Source: Chlamydiota bacterium (GTDB taxonomy: Bacteria; Chlamydiota; Chlamydiia; Chlamydiales; Rhabdochlamydiaceae). From it: DNA of 10,570 nucleotides. The stretch covers positions 1-10,570 of the forward strand of contig VGMB01000038.1 of NCBI GenBank assembly GCA_016866585.1, in the 5' to 3' direction. Numbering within the stretch: position 1 is the first letter of the stretch; the number at the start of each line of letters is the position of its first letter. A program made the position numbers and the translations under genes. Under the pieces are notes generated by a model that saw only the letters and a program-made list of their open reading frames with translations, was not told the origin of the DNA and did not search any database. Shown in pieces: positions 1 through 6,947 of this stretch.

Positions 1-77
1 AACTTTAATCAATCAAAGGTCTTTTCTTCATCAAAATTTTATTTATCTTCTTGAGTGATTAGAACTTAAACTCGAAA

Positions 78-107
78 TTCAGGTTTGCAAGATAAAAATT
101 TTATAAT
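78..107 (+). promoter_or_regulatory. candidate promoter for the four-helix membrane protein
   Basis: A perfect sigma70-type -10 box, TATAAT, lies at 102-107 in very AT-rich DNA. The -35 region is poor: TTCAGG at 78-83 gives an 18-nt spacer. An alternative pair lies slightly downstream, TTGATT at 112-117 with TATATC at 136-141 and an 18-nt spacer. Either would give a short leader before the start codon at 167. The rest of 1-166 holds no convincing gene. Confidence 0.35.
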
Positions 108-166
108 TACCTTGATTTTCTAGTATGCTCTATTTTATATCGAATAAATAAATACAGGAGCTTGCT

Positions 167-652
167 ATGACAAAAAAAACCACAAATCTAGTTCATTATA
201 TCACTAATATAGCCTGCACACTAGTCAGCACCATACTATTTGCAATCTCCTTTACAATAATATTCTGGTCAGCAGCTGAAATTTTTCGAGAGCTTACTGC
301 ATCTGACGTGACTTCTGGCGTGTACAGGCTAAACAAAATCATGGATGAGGTTGCCTATATTATCTTTTCTATAGCAGTTGCAGATGTTGCTCGTTATCTT
401 CTTGTGGAAGAGGTTCTTAAAAGCAAAGAAAACAGGCCTCTTGCTGAAAAAAGAAAAGCCCTTTCCAATCTAATTCTCATAATATCAACGGCATTTGCAC
501 TAGAGGGCCTTGTTCTAACAATACAAATTGCAAAGACCAATTTAGAAAAACTAGTCTATCCTATTATGCTTCTTCTTGTTTCCTCCATTCTCCTTATATC
601 TCTTGGAGTTTATCAAAAGCTTAGCGGCTCTGGCTTCAAGGATAAACCCTAA
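167..652 (+). CDS. small four-helix membrane protein, function unknown
   Basis: This encodes 161 residues with four hydrophobic segments, at roughly residues 13-38, 60-80, 99-122 and 128-150, so it is very probably an inner-membrane protein. The loop between helices 2 and 3 (about 81-98) is strongly charged (EEVLKSKENRPLAEKRK). There is no cleavable signal, catalytic motif or known domain that I can recognise. The ATG at 167 is well supported by AGGAG at 156-160, six nucleotides upstream. The gene stands alone on the plus strand, and its TAA (650-652) overlaps the TAG of the minus-strand LRR gene (649-651), so the two transcripts converge. The layout vaguely recalls short 4-TM proteins of the PsiE or 'general glycosylation pathway' annotation types, but I cannot assign it to either. 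That it is a real gene is likely; its role is unknown. Confidence 0.8.
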   Translation: MTKKTTNLVHYITNIACTLVSTILFAISFTIIFWSAAEIFRELTASDVTSGVYRLNKIMDEVAYIIFSIAVADVARYLLVEEVLKSKENRPLAEKRKALSNLILIISTAFALEGLVLTIQIAKTNLEKLVYPIMLLLVSSILLISLGVYQKLSGSGFKDKP

Positions 653-2097
653 AAAAATATTGAGATTTCTACATTTCTTTCTTCTAAAAAAGACACGTCT
701 ATCTCAGATCCCAATTCTTCTATGGTAAGCTTTTTTAAATCTTCCCAAGGTCCATCTGGAAACTCTTCCAAGCTTTCAAGCCTGCATAGATATAACTTAG
801 AAATACTGGTGTTTGCCAAACTTGAGATATCCGATAGATTACCACTGTCAATAAGCCTACATTCTTTAAGATTAGGATTAATATTAGATGGTATCGATGT
901 TATTTCGTCAGACTGCAGGTCCATATACTCTAAATTTGGAAACAATTGAAATATACCTTCTAGATCATCATCCGTAACGGAGTCATCATAGGATGCAAAA
1001 GAGGTTACTAAATGCTCCAACTCTGGAAATCTTTCAGAAAGAGAACCGAATCGATCAAGAATCGCTTCTTCATATCTTGTAGTAACTAATTCCGTAAATG
1101 CCAAAGATAACGCTGCTTGAATTTTTGGAAAAAAAACGCCAATATTTTCTTGGTTGAAAAACTCTACATCCAAAGGTAGTTGATTAAGATTCCGAAAACA
1201 TTGGCAAAGATTAACATCACTTAAATTCATTTGACGAGCGGCAACTTGCATCTCATGCGGATCTGATAAAAATTTTAAAAGTCTAGATTGGATAGAGCTA
1301 CCCAGTCTTTCATCAAAACCTCCAACCCTCCAATTTTTTAAAAGATCAATAGCTTTCATTACATCTCTACTATCTAAAATATTTGAAATTCTTTGGATTA
1401 GATAATTAAGATCTTTTTCCGACGAAGCCCAATTAAAAAACCTTAAAAGTACGGGGATTTTTTCTGGGGCTATTGATTGGGGATTATTTACATATAACTG
1501 CACATCCTTAAGAATTTCTGTTGGAAAATCTGTAATAGCTCCAGGTGACAACTCTTGTAAAAAATCGTTATTTTTATTGCTTATCTTAACAAAATACCTA
1601 GAGTCAGAAGCGCATAAAAAAACAAATTCATCAGTGTAATTTGAAAGCACCTTTGGTATTTTATCCATATGGAGTGAGGATTTATAAAGACTTGGATCTT
1701 TTCCGCATATGTACAACATATCTTTCACAAAAAGATCTACCTGCTCACTGTTGTTAAGCTGGGATAATGCTGTTGTAACACAATTGCAAAAAATTTCATC
1801 TGCAATACCATTATTTTGCTCACTATGCTCTGAAAATTTACAAATCCAATTTTTCAAAGCGTCAAATGGCATCCCATTATTTATATACTTTTCTAAAAAA
1901 CTCTTGGAATAATCTAAAAGATTCAAGCCATTCTTTTCTGAGGGATTATTAGTAAACTGCATGAGCAAGTTGTCCATTTCTACATCTTCCGAAAGCAAGC
2001 CTGAATCTGAAACAACACTCGGCTCCAAACATGGCGTCGGGGGTGTTAGTATGTTATTAAAAAAGCTTTGGTTACTACTATTATTAATCGTCGACAC
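649..2097 (-). CDS. leucine-rich-repeat protein, candidate effector
   Basis: This encodes 482 residues with no membrane segment or classical signal peptide. The first 45 residues are Ser/Asn/Pro-rich and probably disordered, as in type III secretion leaders. Residues 46-380 look helical and match no family I know. Residues 386-482 contain about four irregular leucine-rich repeats of ~22 residues (FPNLEYMDLQSDEITSIPS; NPNLKECRLIDSGNLSDIS; SISKLYLCRLESLEEFP; WEDLKKLTIEELGSEIDVS), a protein-binding fold. The start is GTG: AGGAG lies at 2107-2103, five nucleotides upstream, and an in-frame TGA directly precedes the GTG, so no upstream extension is possible. It begins 46 bp after the transglutaminase-like gene on the same strand, so co-transcription is likely. 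LRR proteins without a secretion signal in such genomes are often host-directed effectors or ubiquitin-ligase adaptors, but that role here is inference. Confidence 0.82.
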   Translation of the reverse strand: MSTINNSSNQSFFNNILTPPTPCLEPSVVSDSGLLSEDVEMDNLLMQFTNNPSEKNGLNLLDYSKSFLEKYINNGMPFDALKNWICKFSEHSEQNNGIADEIFCNCVTTALSQLNNSEQVDLFVKDMLYICGKDPSLYKSSLHMDKIPKVLSNYTDEFVFLCASDSRYFVKISNKNNDFLQELSPGAITDFPTEILKDVQLYVNNPQSIAPEKIPVLLRFFNWASSEKDLNYLIQRISNILDSRDVMKAIDLLKNWRVGGFDERLGSSIQSRLLKFLSDPHEMQVAARQMNLSDVNLCQCFRNLNQLPLDVEFFNQENIGVFFPKIQAALSLAFTELVTTRYEEAILDRFGSLSERFPELEHLVTSFASYDDSVTDDDLEGIFQLFPNLEYMDLQSDEITSIPSNINPNLKECRLIDSGNLSDISSLANTSISKLYLCRLESLEEFPDGPWEDLKKLTIEELGSEIDVSFLEERNVEISIFF

Positions 2098-2143
2098 TCA
2101 AACTCCTAGTTTTAATTTTCCTTCTTACTTATACGCTATGCAC

Positions 2144-4537
2144 TTAGTGTAAGGGCAGCATTTTTACTCTATCCTTCAGGTTTTGAATATAGGCAAGACG
2201 TGAGTATTCATCTTTAGGACCATTATCAAGAACAACGACCTCATTCCACATTGGATCGATATGGATAATAGGATTAGCATCCGATACAAACCAAAGCCAA
2301 GCGTGACTGCCTCCGGTATCAGTATTTTCACGCATATGAAGTACATGTCCTTTGACATCAAACAAATGACTGTTCTCCATCATCAGCCTATTAATAACAT
2401 ATGAAGCAAGTATAGATCTATGTCTGCAAACACCAAATCGTGATTTAATATAATCATCAATTGGAATTATTGGTGTTGATTCACCATTTATATCAGAGGT
2501 GTAATAATACTGAGGATAATCTTCTATCGGATGTTCTTTTTTCCATTGTTCTGTGAATCTATCATCATAATCTTCGATATGAGTATATTTACTAAAATAT
2601 ATGTCAAACTTTTGGGTGATCTTTTGAAATTTTTCGACAAGGGTCGTTTCTCTTGTAAGAATTGAACTATTTGGTTGAACAATTTTACACGTATAAAAAT
2701 TTTGCACCTTTTTTGACTCTGGATCCAAAAGAATGATTTCCCTGCCAAACGGATTAGTACCAACGCTTACAAATGGTTGTTTAGCTGTATTTATAAGAGC
2801 AGATGAATACAAAGTAATAGCAGGCAAATCACGTCCTCCACAAGATAGCGTTGTAATACCTTTTGCATTATTTACTCTATGCACCGCTAAATCTTGCATC
2901 ATATGATATGTTTTTGCCCTTTCTGTTAGGGTGGTGTCAATGAAAGAAAATCCCACTGCTGAAGCCAAAAATGGATGAAGACAAGAACTAGACTTTAAAC
3001 ACTCATCTATAAAACTTAATACTGAAGTCTGACTACATATTTTTTCCACTTGATCAACTTCTAGAAACAAACTACCTAAAGGAAGAACAATACTTTGTAA
3101 TTTGCTCAGTAAGGCGCCATCGGTTGTGATAGTATGACGATTTTGGGATAAATCTTCTATTTTCATTAAAATTTCTTGAAACTCTTGCATCAATCGCAAG
3201 ACCGCAGTCTTCTTTACCCTTGGATCTATATCTGGATTTGCTATGTTCATGTTTTCTAAAATTTTATAGTTCCTAGCATCACCTTTGCCGCGATCTTCTT
3301 CCTGTATGTATGCATCAAGGTTTTTTTTGACCTGCTCAGGTAAAATAGCTTTAAACTGGTAAAGCTCACTGAAACGTAATCCGGAATCAAAATCAAGAGA
3401 CTGAGAGAGCAATTTCAAATTTTCGTATAGTTCAAAAACCTCTAAAGCGTATTTTTTATACGAAAGCTTCATTCGTCCATCTACTGCACCCTCGGATGGG
3501 CTGGCCTTGAAAGTATTTTCCCCAAATAAAGGATCTCCTTGAGGTCTTCCTGCTATCATCCAAACATATTTAAATACTTGATTTGCCAACCCTGGATTTT
3601 TCTTTAACTCTTTGCATGCTTGCTTACTATCTCCTGCCATAAGTAAGTTCTTTGCAGAATTGATTGGCGATCTAGATAGAATTTGCTCTTTCAAGGATTG
3701 ATTTTCCATAACACCAAGCCTTGCAAACCGATCTCGATCACTAATTACTGGTGCAACTGGCACTGGTGCGTCTTTAACTGCAGAGGATTCATCTCTGTGC
3801 AAATAATGTAAATGATATAGAGTTTTTGATACAGATAACAGAAATAAAGGGTAGCTGTAACACTCTATTTTTTGCTGGTAATGAGAAATTATTTTCTCAT
3901 GTGATTTATACTGCGAAGGGTCTAATTTGGGCCTAATACAGAAAAAACTATTTAATTCTGCTACATACTCTTTGATTTTATCACATTTTTCCACCTCAGG
4001 CGCGGCCGACTCTAGCACTTGCTTTAAGGTTTGAAGTTTTGTGTATATTGAATCCAAAGCTATAAGCTTTTCTTCTACATCAGATCTAATATCAGAATTA
4101 AATTGATGACCTTGCATAGTTAAAAATTGCTTAGCCTCATCAGCTTTTACTCCCTTAGAATCCTTTTTTAACTCCTCCAGAGCATATTTTTGCAAACCTA
4201 TACTTGCACTGCATAATCTTATAAACGCACCACAAGATCTGTCAACTCCACCCTCTTTTATACCTAAAAATGCTAATCGCCCAAAATTTGGATGGCTTTT
4301 AGTTCTCATGAGAGGATCGGAGCTTTTTTCTGAAGGACATCCTGAAAGTCTCCAAGCTGCCTCAAAGACATAGTTTTTGGCATTTTCTGGAATTTTAGAA
4401 AACTCCTGCAAAGCCTCTTCTTTCTGACCGCTATTAAGACTATCGAGACATTTTTTCATGCATTTAAAAGAAGTATCAGTAGCTTCACTATGCAACGAAA
4501 TTAAAGAAAAAAAACTGTTAATTGGATTTAAAGACAT
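2144..4537 (-). CDS. transglutaminase-like Cys-His-Asp protein with duplicated N-terminal module, candidate effector
   Basis: From the ATG at 4537 this is 797 residues. A GTG at 4549 would add four residues, but the purine-rich GAGGGG just upstream of the ATG fits ribosome binding and nothing precedes the GTG. The C-terminal ~110 residues carry the transglutaminase/papain-like triad: Cys704 in RFGVCRHRSILASYVINRL, His745 in GGSHAWLWF and Asp761 in IIHIDPMWN. The order and the gaps of 41 and 16 residues fit transglutaminase-core folds, so hydrolase, protease, deamidase or crosslinking activity is possible. The N-terminal half holds a module twice, at about residues 26-122 and 292-366. Each copy has a helical stretch, then VFxxxW, a G-P-DPL core, an EG-VD motif and KYALE. 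There is no signal peptide or transmembrane segment. It is the first gene of a likely operon with the LRR gene. The substrate is unknown; an effector role is inferred. Confidence 0.85.
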   Translation of the reverse strand: MSLNPINSFFSLISLHSEATDTSFKCMKKCLDSLNSGQKEEALQEFSKIPENAKNYVFEAAWRLSGCPSEKSSDPLMRTKSHPNFGRLAFLGIKEGGVDRSCGAFIRLCSASIGLQKYALEELKKDSKGVKADEAKQFLTMQGHQFNSDIRSDVEEKLIALDSIYTKLQTLKQVLESAAPEVEKCDKIKEYVAELNSFFCIRPKLDPSQYKSHEKIISHYQQKIECYSYPLFLLSVSKTLYHLHYLHRDESSAVKDAPVPVAPVISDRDRFARLGVMENQSLKEQILSRSPINSAKNLLMAGDSKQACKELKKNPGLANQVFKYVWMIAGRPQGDPLFGENTFKASPSEGAVDGRMKLSYKKYALEVFELYENLKLLSQSLDFDSGLRFSELYQFKAILPEQVKKNLDAYIQEEDRGKGDARNYKILENMNIANPDIDPRVKKTAVLRLMQEFQEILMKIEDLSQNRHTITTDGALLSKLQSIVLPLGSLFLEVDQVEKICSQTSVLSFIDECLKSSSCLHPFLASAVGFSFIDTTLTERAKTYHMMQDLAVHRVNNAKGITTLSCGGRDLPAITLYSSALINTAKQPFVSVGTNPFGREIILLDPESKKVQNFYTCKIVQPNSSILTRETTLVEKFQKITQKFDIYFSKYTHIEDYDDRFTEQWKKEHPIEDYPQYYYTSDINGESTPIIPIDDYIKSRFGVCRHRSILASYVINRLMMENSHLFDVKGHVLHMRENTDTGGSHAWLWFVSDANPIIHIDPMWNEVVVLDNGPKDEYSRLAYIQNLKDRVKMLPLH

Positions 4538-4566
4538 TGCCCCTCTCACATGCGTTTAAAAAATCA

Positions 4567-4594
4567 AATATATTCTGATCTATTAAAAATTAAA
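4567..4594 (-). promoter_or_regulatory. weak candidate promoter for the transglutaminase-like/LRR operon
   Basis: On the minus strand TTTAAT (4594-4589) and TATATT (4572-4567) are separated by 16 nt. They end about 30 nt upstream of the ATG at 4537. The surrounding DNA is only about 12-18% GC, so such matches are expected by chance and the call is weak. Confidence 0.22.
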
Positions 4595-4748
4595 CATTAT
4601 TTTAAACTTAATAAAGATTTTAACTTATATTTAAATTACAAGTCAATTTTTTAAACTAAAGTAAATGAAAATTAGTCTCCTTGTTTAATTAAATTACTTT
4701 ACATAAACTATTTACGCGTAAAAAAACATAAAATATTGAATTTTAGTT

Positions 4749-4947
4749 TGTTAGAGTGTTAAGAATTTTAATTACACGTTTTGTTGAATATAAGGATAAT
4801 AAAAGACTCCTAAGACCGCAGGATAGACTTTTGAAACGGTGATTTTATCCATTTCTGAGACGATTTATTTTTCTAGCCATGATCAGGCAATCACCTGTAA
4901 AAAAACTAAAGAAGAGCCTCCCCCCGATTATTTTGCAAAAAATATTT
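4749..4947 (+). pseudogene. possible gene remnant with internal TGA
   Basis: One plus-strand frame reads about 66 codons with a single internal TGA at 4840-4842. It passes through RLLRPQDRLLKR, the stop, then FYPFLRRFIFLAMIRQSPVKK and ends at a TGA. The spacing of basic residues and the FIFLAMI hydrophobic stretch loosely recall the C-terminal end of IS5-type transposases. The minus strand over the same bases also gives coding-like pieces (DKITVSKVYPAVLGVFYY), so the strand is uncertain. No start codon with a ribosome site and no terminal inverted repeats were seen. Confidence 0.2.
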
Positions 4948-4978
4948 TGAATAGCATCCTCGAAAATCAAATATACTA

Positions 4979-5009
4979 TATCTACCCAGTTTTTAGGACT
5001 AGGTAGATA
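4979..5009 (-). terminator. hairpin downstream of the autotransporter gene
   Basis: TATCTACC (4979-4986) is perfectly complementary to GGTAGATA (5002-5009). Inside it AGT/ACT pair after one mismatch, giving about 11 bp closed by a 7-nt loop. It lies 13 bp past the stop of the minus-strand autotransporter frame. The tail read on the minus strand is T-rich (TAGTATATTTGATTTTCG) but has no uninterrupted T run, so it is a plausible, imperfect terminator. Confidence 0.45.
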
Positions 5010-5021
5010 CATTAATGTAGA

Positions 5022-6917
5022 CTAGAAGCGCCAAGCGAACTCACAAGTAAACTGATTAGATAGATACTCGGAGCCATATTCTCCCTGATAAAACAGGGTT
5101 GTTGTAGGATAGACAGTATTTCTTGGATTTAAAATCATAGACACTTGAGCGACACCAAGGTTTTGGGCTGATGAAAGAGTCTCTACGACAAAAGACCCTT
5201 CATACCCCACAAAGCTGGCATTAACCTTACCTGTATCATAAACCTGAGTATTTATATATCCACCGAGCTCCTCTATAGTAAGAGAGAAGTTTTTAAACAT
5301 AAACGTTTCATAAAAACGAGCTCCCAGCTCCGTCCTTAAAAGAGATCCATGTTGAGACTTCTGCTTAATGTTAAATGGACTGCTACCATGCTCTTTATAG
5401 CCTTCTTGCCAGCTATTGGCATAGTCAAGCATAATAAACGGATTGATCCTAAACTCAAACGTCTTGAAACATTTTGACTTGGTATAGTTATACCCCACTT
5501 CCAAATGAGGAAGTAGCTGCCAGCCAGAAGGAGATGAACTTGATGTAAAATCAAATCCCTTTAGGTCGATATTTCTCTTCTGTGTTGTTTGAAACCATCC
5601 AAATAAAAGAGTTGCATCAGCATAAAGCCATTTATTATCCCAAGAGGCATATCCAAAAAGTGATTCCTGGTTTATATTTGCATATCCTGCATCTTTCTTT
5701 TCATGAATATGCGTATAGAGGTAAGAAAAACCACCTCCCACAAGCAGATCATGCATAACTCTATTTTCGTAGGATAGGACAACACCTCCTGATGCAGGAG
5801 AAAATGCAGGAGTCTGATTTTGTGCAGACTGATATGCAAATGCACCTATCGCCTGGACCCACACCTGGCTTTTATTCACCTCCAAGGCCTCTTTTACACA
5901 GGAGTCATCCTGCTTCATCTGCGTATCCAGTGAGGCAAATAAGTCATCTTCAGAAAAGAGCCCAGCCGTCTTATTTCCAGTTGCGGAGGGTTGCTTTATA
6001 GACCTTTGCTGACGTATATGCGTAGAAACGCCCGTACTTGTAAAAAACAGGTTATTGCTTGCTGTAAACAATGAAAAAGCATTACGTGCAGGACTTGCGC
6101 TTTCTATTGCAGAATTAAGATCTCCTTCTACCATCGCTGGTATAAAATAAAATGCATTTTTTTCCGCATATTTATCTATGTAATTTGCCAATCGCAGGTT
6201 ATTACTTTTAAGGCTTCTTTTATCTAAGGCACTTGGCTTTGTTAGGGTTTTAGCCTCACTGGTCGTTTTTGCAGAGGAACCAAGGGTCTGGAAGCCTCCA
6301 AGTGTTGCACTAAGTTTTAAAGGAGATCCTGTTAAAGCGGCTAAAATGATTTTCATATTAGCAACACTCGACTTATCCAAAACAGCAACGTTGAAATTGT
6401 CATCAACTATAGCTACGTAAGATTTTTTATCAGCTTTTATACCCGCAATTATGGATTGATTGTGAGCATTCATAGCAACGCTGTTAATAGATCCTTCAAA
6501 GTCCAAGTTTAAGCTAGTTAGACTTGGAGTCGTTGCAGAATAATCAATAATGCCTGCATATCCTTTATTCTTACCCGAATCAACAAGATAACCGCCAGCA
6601 ATCCCTTTACCTTCATCTGCAAGGCTTACACTGAGAATCTTTCCTTTTGATGTACTAAAGTCTAAATCTTTAACAGTGGCAGCAGAGGCTGCGTAAACAA
6701 GATGCAAAACAGGACTTGGGTCATCAAGAGAGGTGTAGTTTCCAGCAATTAGCGCTAATCCTGAAGAATTGATTGCAACGGCTGTTATTTCTTTATCGCC
6801 AAATGTGAAATTTATAGCATCACTAGTACCATCTGTTTTCACAAACCAGGCGATTGCTTTATTATTAGTTTCATCCCTTCCACCTATTATACTCGTATTA
6901 CCAGAACCTGTAGTCAT
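5022..6917 (-). CDS. autotransporter C-terminal part: half of repeat passenger plus beta-barrel
   Basis: This stretch is in the same frame as the upstream ORF and is separated from it by one TGA and two codons. As an ORF of its own from the ATG at 6917 it would be 631 residues without any export signal. Residues 1 to ~210 continue a ~50-residue repeat (ITAVAINSSGLALIAGN, ILSVSLADEGKGIAGGY, INSVAMNAHNQSIIAGI) and residues 210-350 form a linker. Residues ~350-631 are a typical autotransporter beta-domain of about 280 residues. It starts at SQVWVQAIGAFAYQS, has alternating amphipathic strands (LLVGGGFSYLYTHIHE), and ends CEFAWRF with the terminal Phe needed by the BAM machinery. No good ribosome site serves the ATG: AGGAG is 17 nt away. 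Function needs the upstream signal peptide, so this is either one protein made by readthrough, a decayed gene, or a sequence error. Confidence 0.85.
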   Translation of the reverse strand: MTTGSGNTSIIGGRDETNNKAIAWFVKTDGTSDAINFTFGDKEITAVAINSSGLALIAGNYTSLDDPSPVLHLVYAASAATVKDLDFSTSKGKILSVSLADEGKGIAGGYLVDSGKNKGYAGIIDYSATTPSLTSLNLDFEGSINSVAMNAHNQSIIAGIKADKKSYVAIVDDNFNVAVLDKSSVANMKIILAALTGSPLKLSATLGGFQTLGSSAKTTSEAKTLTKPSALDKRSLKSNNLRLANYIDKYAEKNAFYFIPAMVEGDLNSAIESASPARNAFSLFTASNNLFFTSTGVSTHIRQQRSIKQPSATGNKTAGLFSEDDLFASLDTQMKQDDSCVKEALEVNKSQVWVQAIGAFAYQSAQNQTPAFSPASGGVVLSYENRVMHDLLVGGGFSYLYTHIHEKKDAGYANINQESLFGYASWDNKWLYADATLLFGWFQTTQKRNIDLKGFDFTSSSSPSGWQLLPHLEVGYNYTKSKCFKTFEFRINPFIMLDYANSWQEGYKEHGSSPFNIKQKSQHGSLLRTELGARFYETFMFKNFSLTIEELGGYINTQVYDTGKVNASFVGYEGSFVVETLSSAQNLGVAQVSMILNPRNTVYPTTTLFYQGEYGSEYLSNQFTCEFAWRF

Positions 6918-6947
6918 GGCAACTCAAGTTATTTCTCCTTGAGTTAC
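6915..6947 (-). other. in-frame TGA inside a perfect inverted repeat
   Basis: Reading the minus strand, the codons are ACT CAA GGA GAA ATA ACT TGA GTT GCC ATG ACT. The TGA (6926-6924) is the only stop in an 871-codon frame running from 7634 to 5022. It lies in the 3' arm of AACTCAAG-(9 nt)-CTTGAGTT, at 6945-6938 and 6928-6921. One G-U and one G-C pair could extend the stem to 10 bp. The ATG of the second ORF follows the stop by six nucleotides. AAGGAG straddles the 5' arm and the loop. Confidence 0.8.

Larger units (their letters stand above)
4538..5021. other. 484-bp intergenic region in two compositional parts
   Basis: No intact gene is visible. Roughly 4550-4790 is extremely AT-rich: 4561-4620 has 7 G/C in 60 and 4621-4680 has 11 in 60. 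It contains a perfect 12-bp palindrome, TTTACGCGTAAA (4711-4722), and an 8-bp inverted repeat, TAAAGTAA (4657-4664) with TTACTTTA (4694-4701). Roughly 4801-4920 is 37-38% GC and has short coding-looking stretches on both strands, broken by stops. A terminator-like hairpin for the autotransporter gene lies at the right end. Confidence 0.6.

Noticed and set aside
9..60. Short minus-strand peptide frame at the left edge (MKKRPLID preceded by an open stretch)
   Set aside because: The frame is bounded by stops within 20 codons, has no ribosome site, and shows no link to a gene inside the window.
722..949. Plus-strand ORF opposite the LRR gene
   Set aside because: It is a shadow of the well-supported minus-strand gene with no ribosome site or protein character. 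The same applies to the plus ORFs at 1709-1912, 1961-2152, 5792-6001, 8013-8315 and 10156-10419.
2176..2763. Short minus-strand ORFs within the transglutaminase-like gene
   Set aside because: They lie in other frames of a long gene with clear motifs and have no independent support. The same holds for 5336-5554 inside the barrel domain.
4657..4666. TAAAGTAAAT shared by the gaps at 4657 and 7735 as a common regulatory box
   Set aside because: The same 10-mer also occurs inside the TerC coding region at 8539, so it is explained by AT-rich composition.
4838..4895. GGTGATT / AATCACC inverted repeat
   Set aside because: The 7-bp arms are 44 nt apart, no T run follows, and such pairs are expected by chance at this distance.
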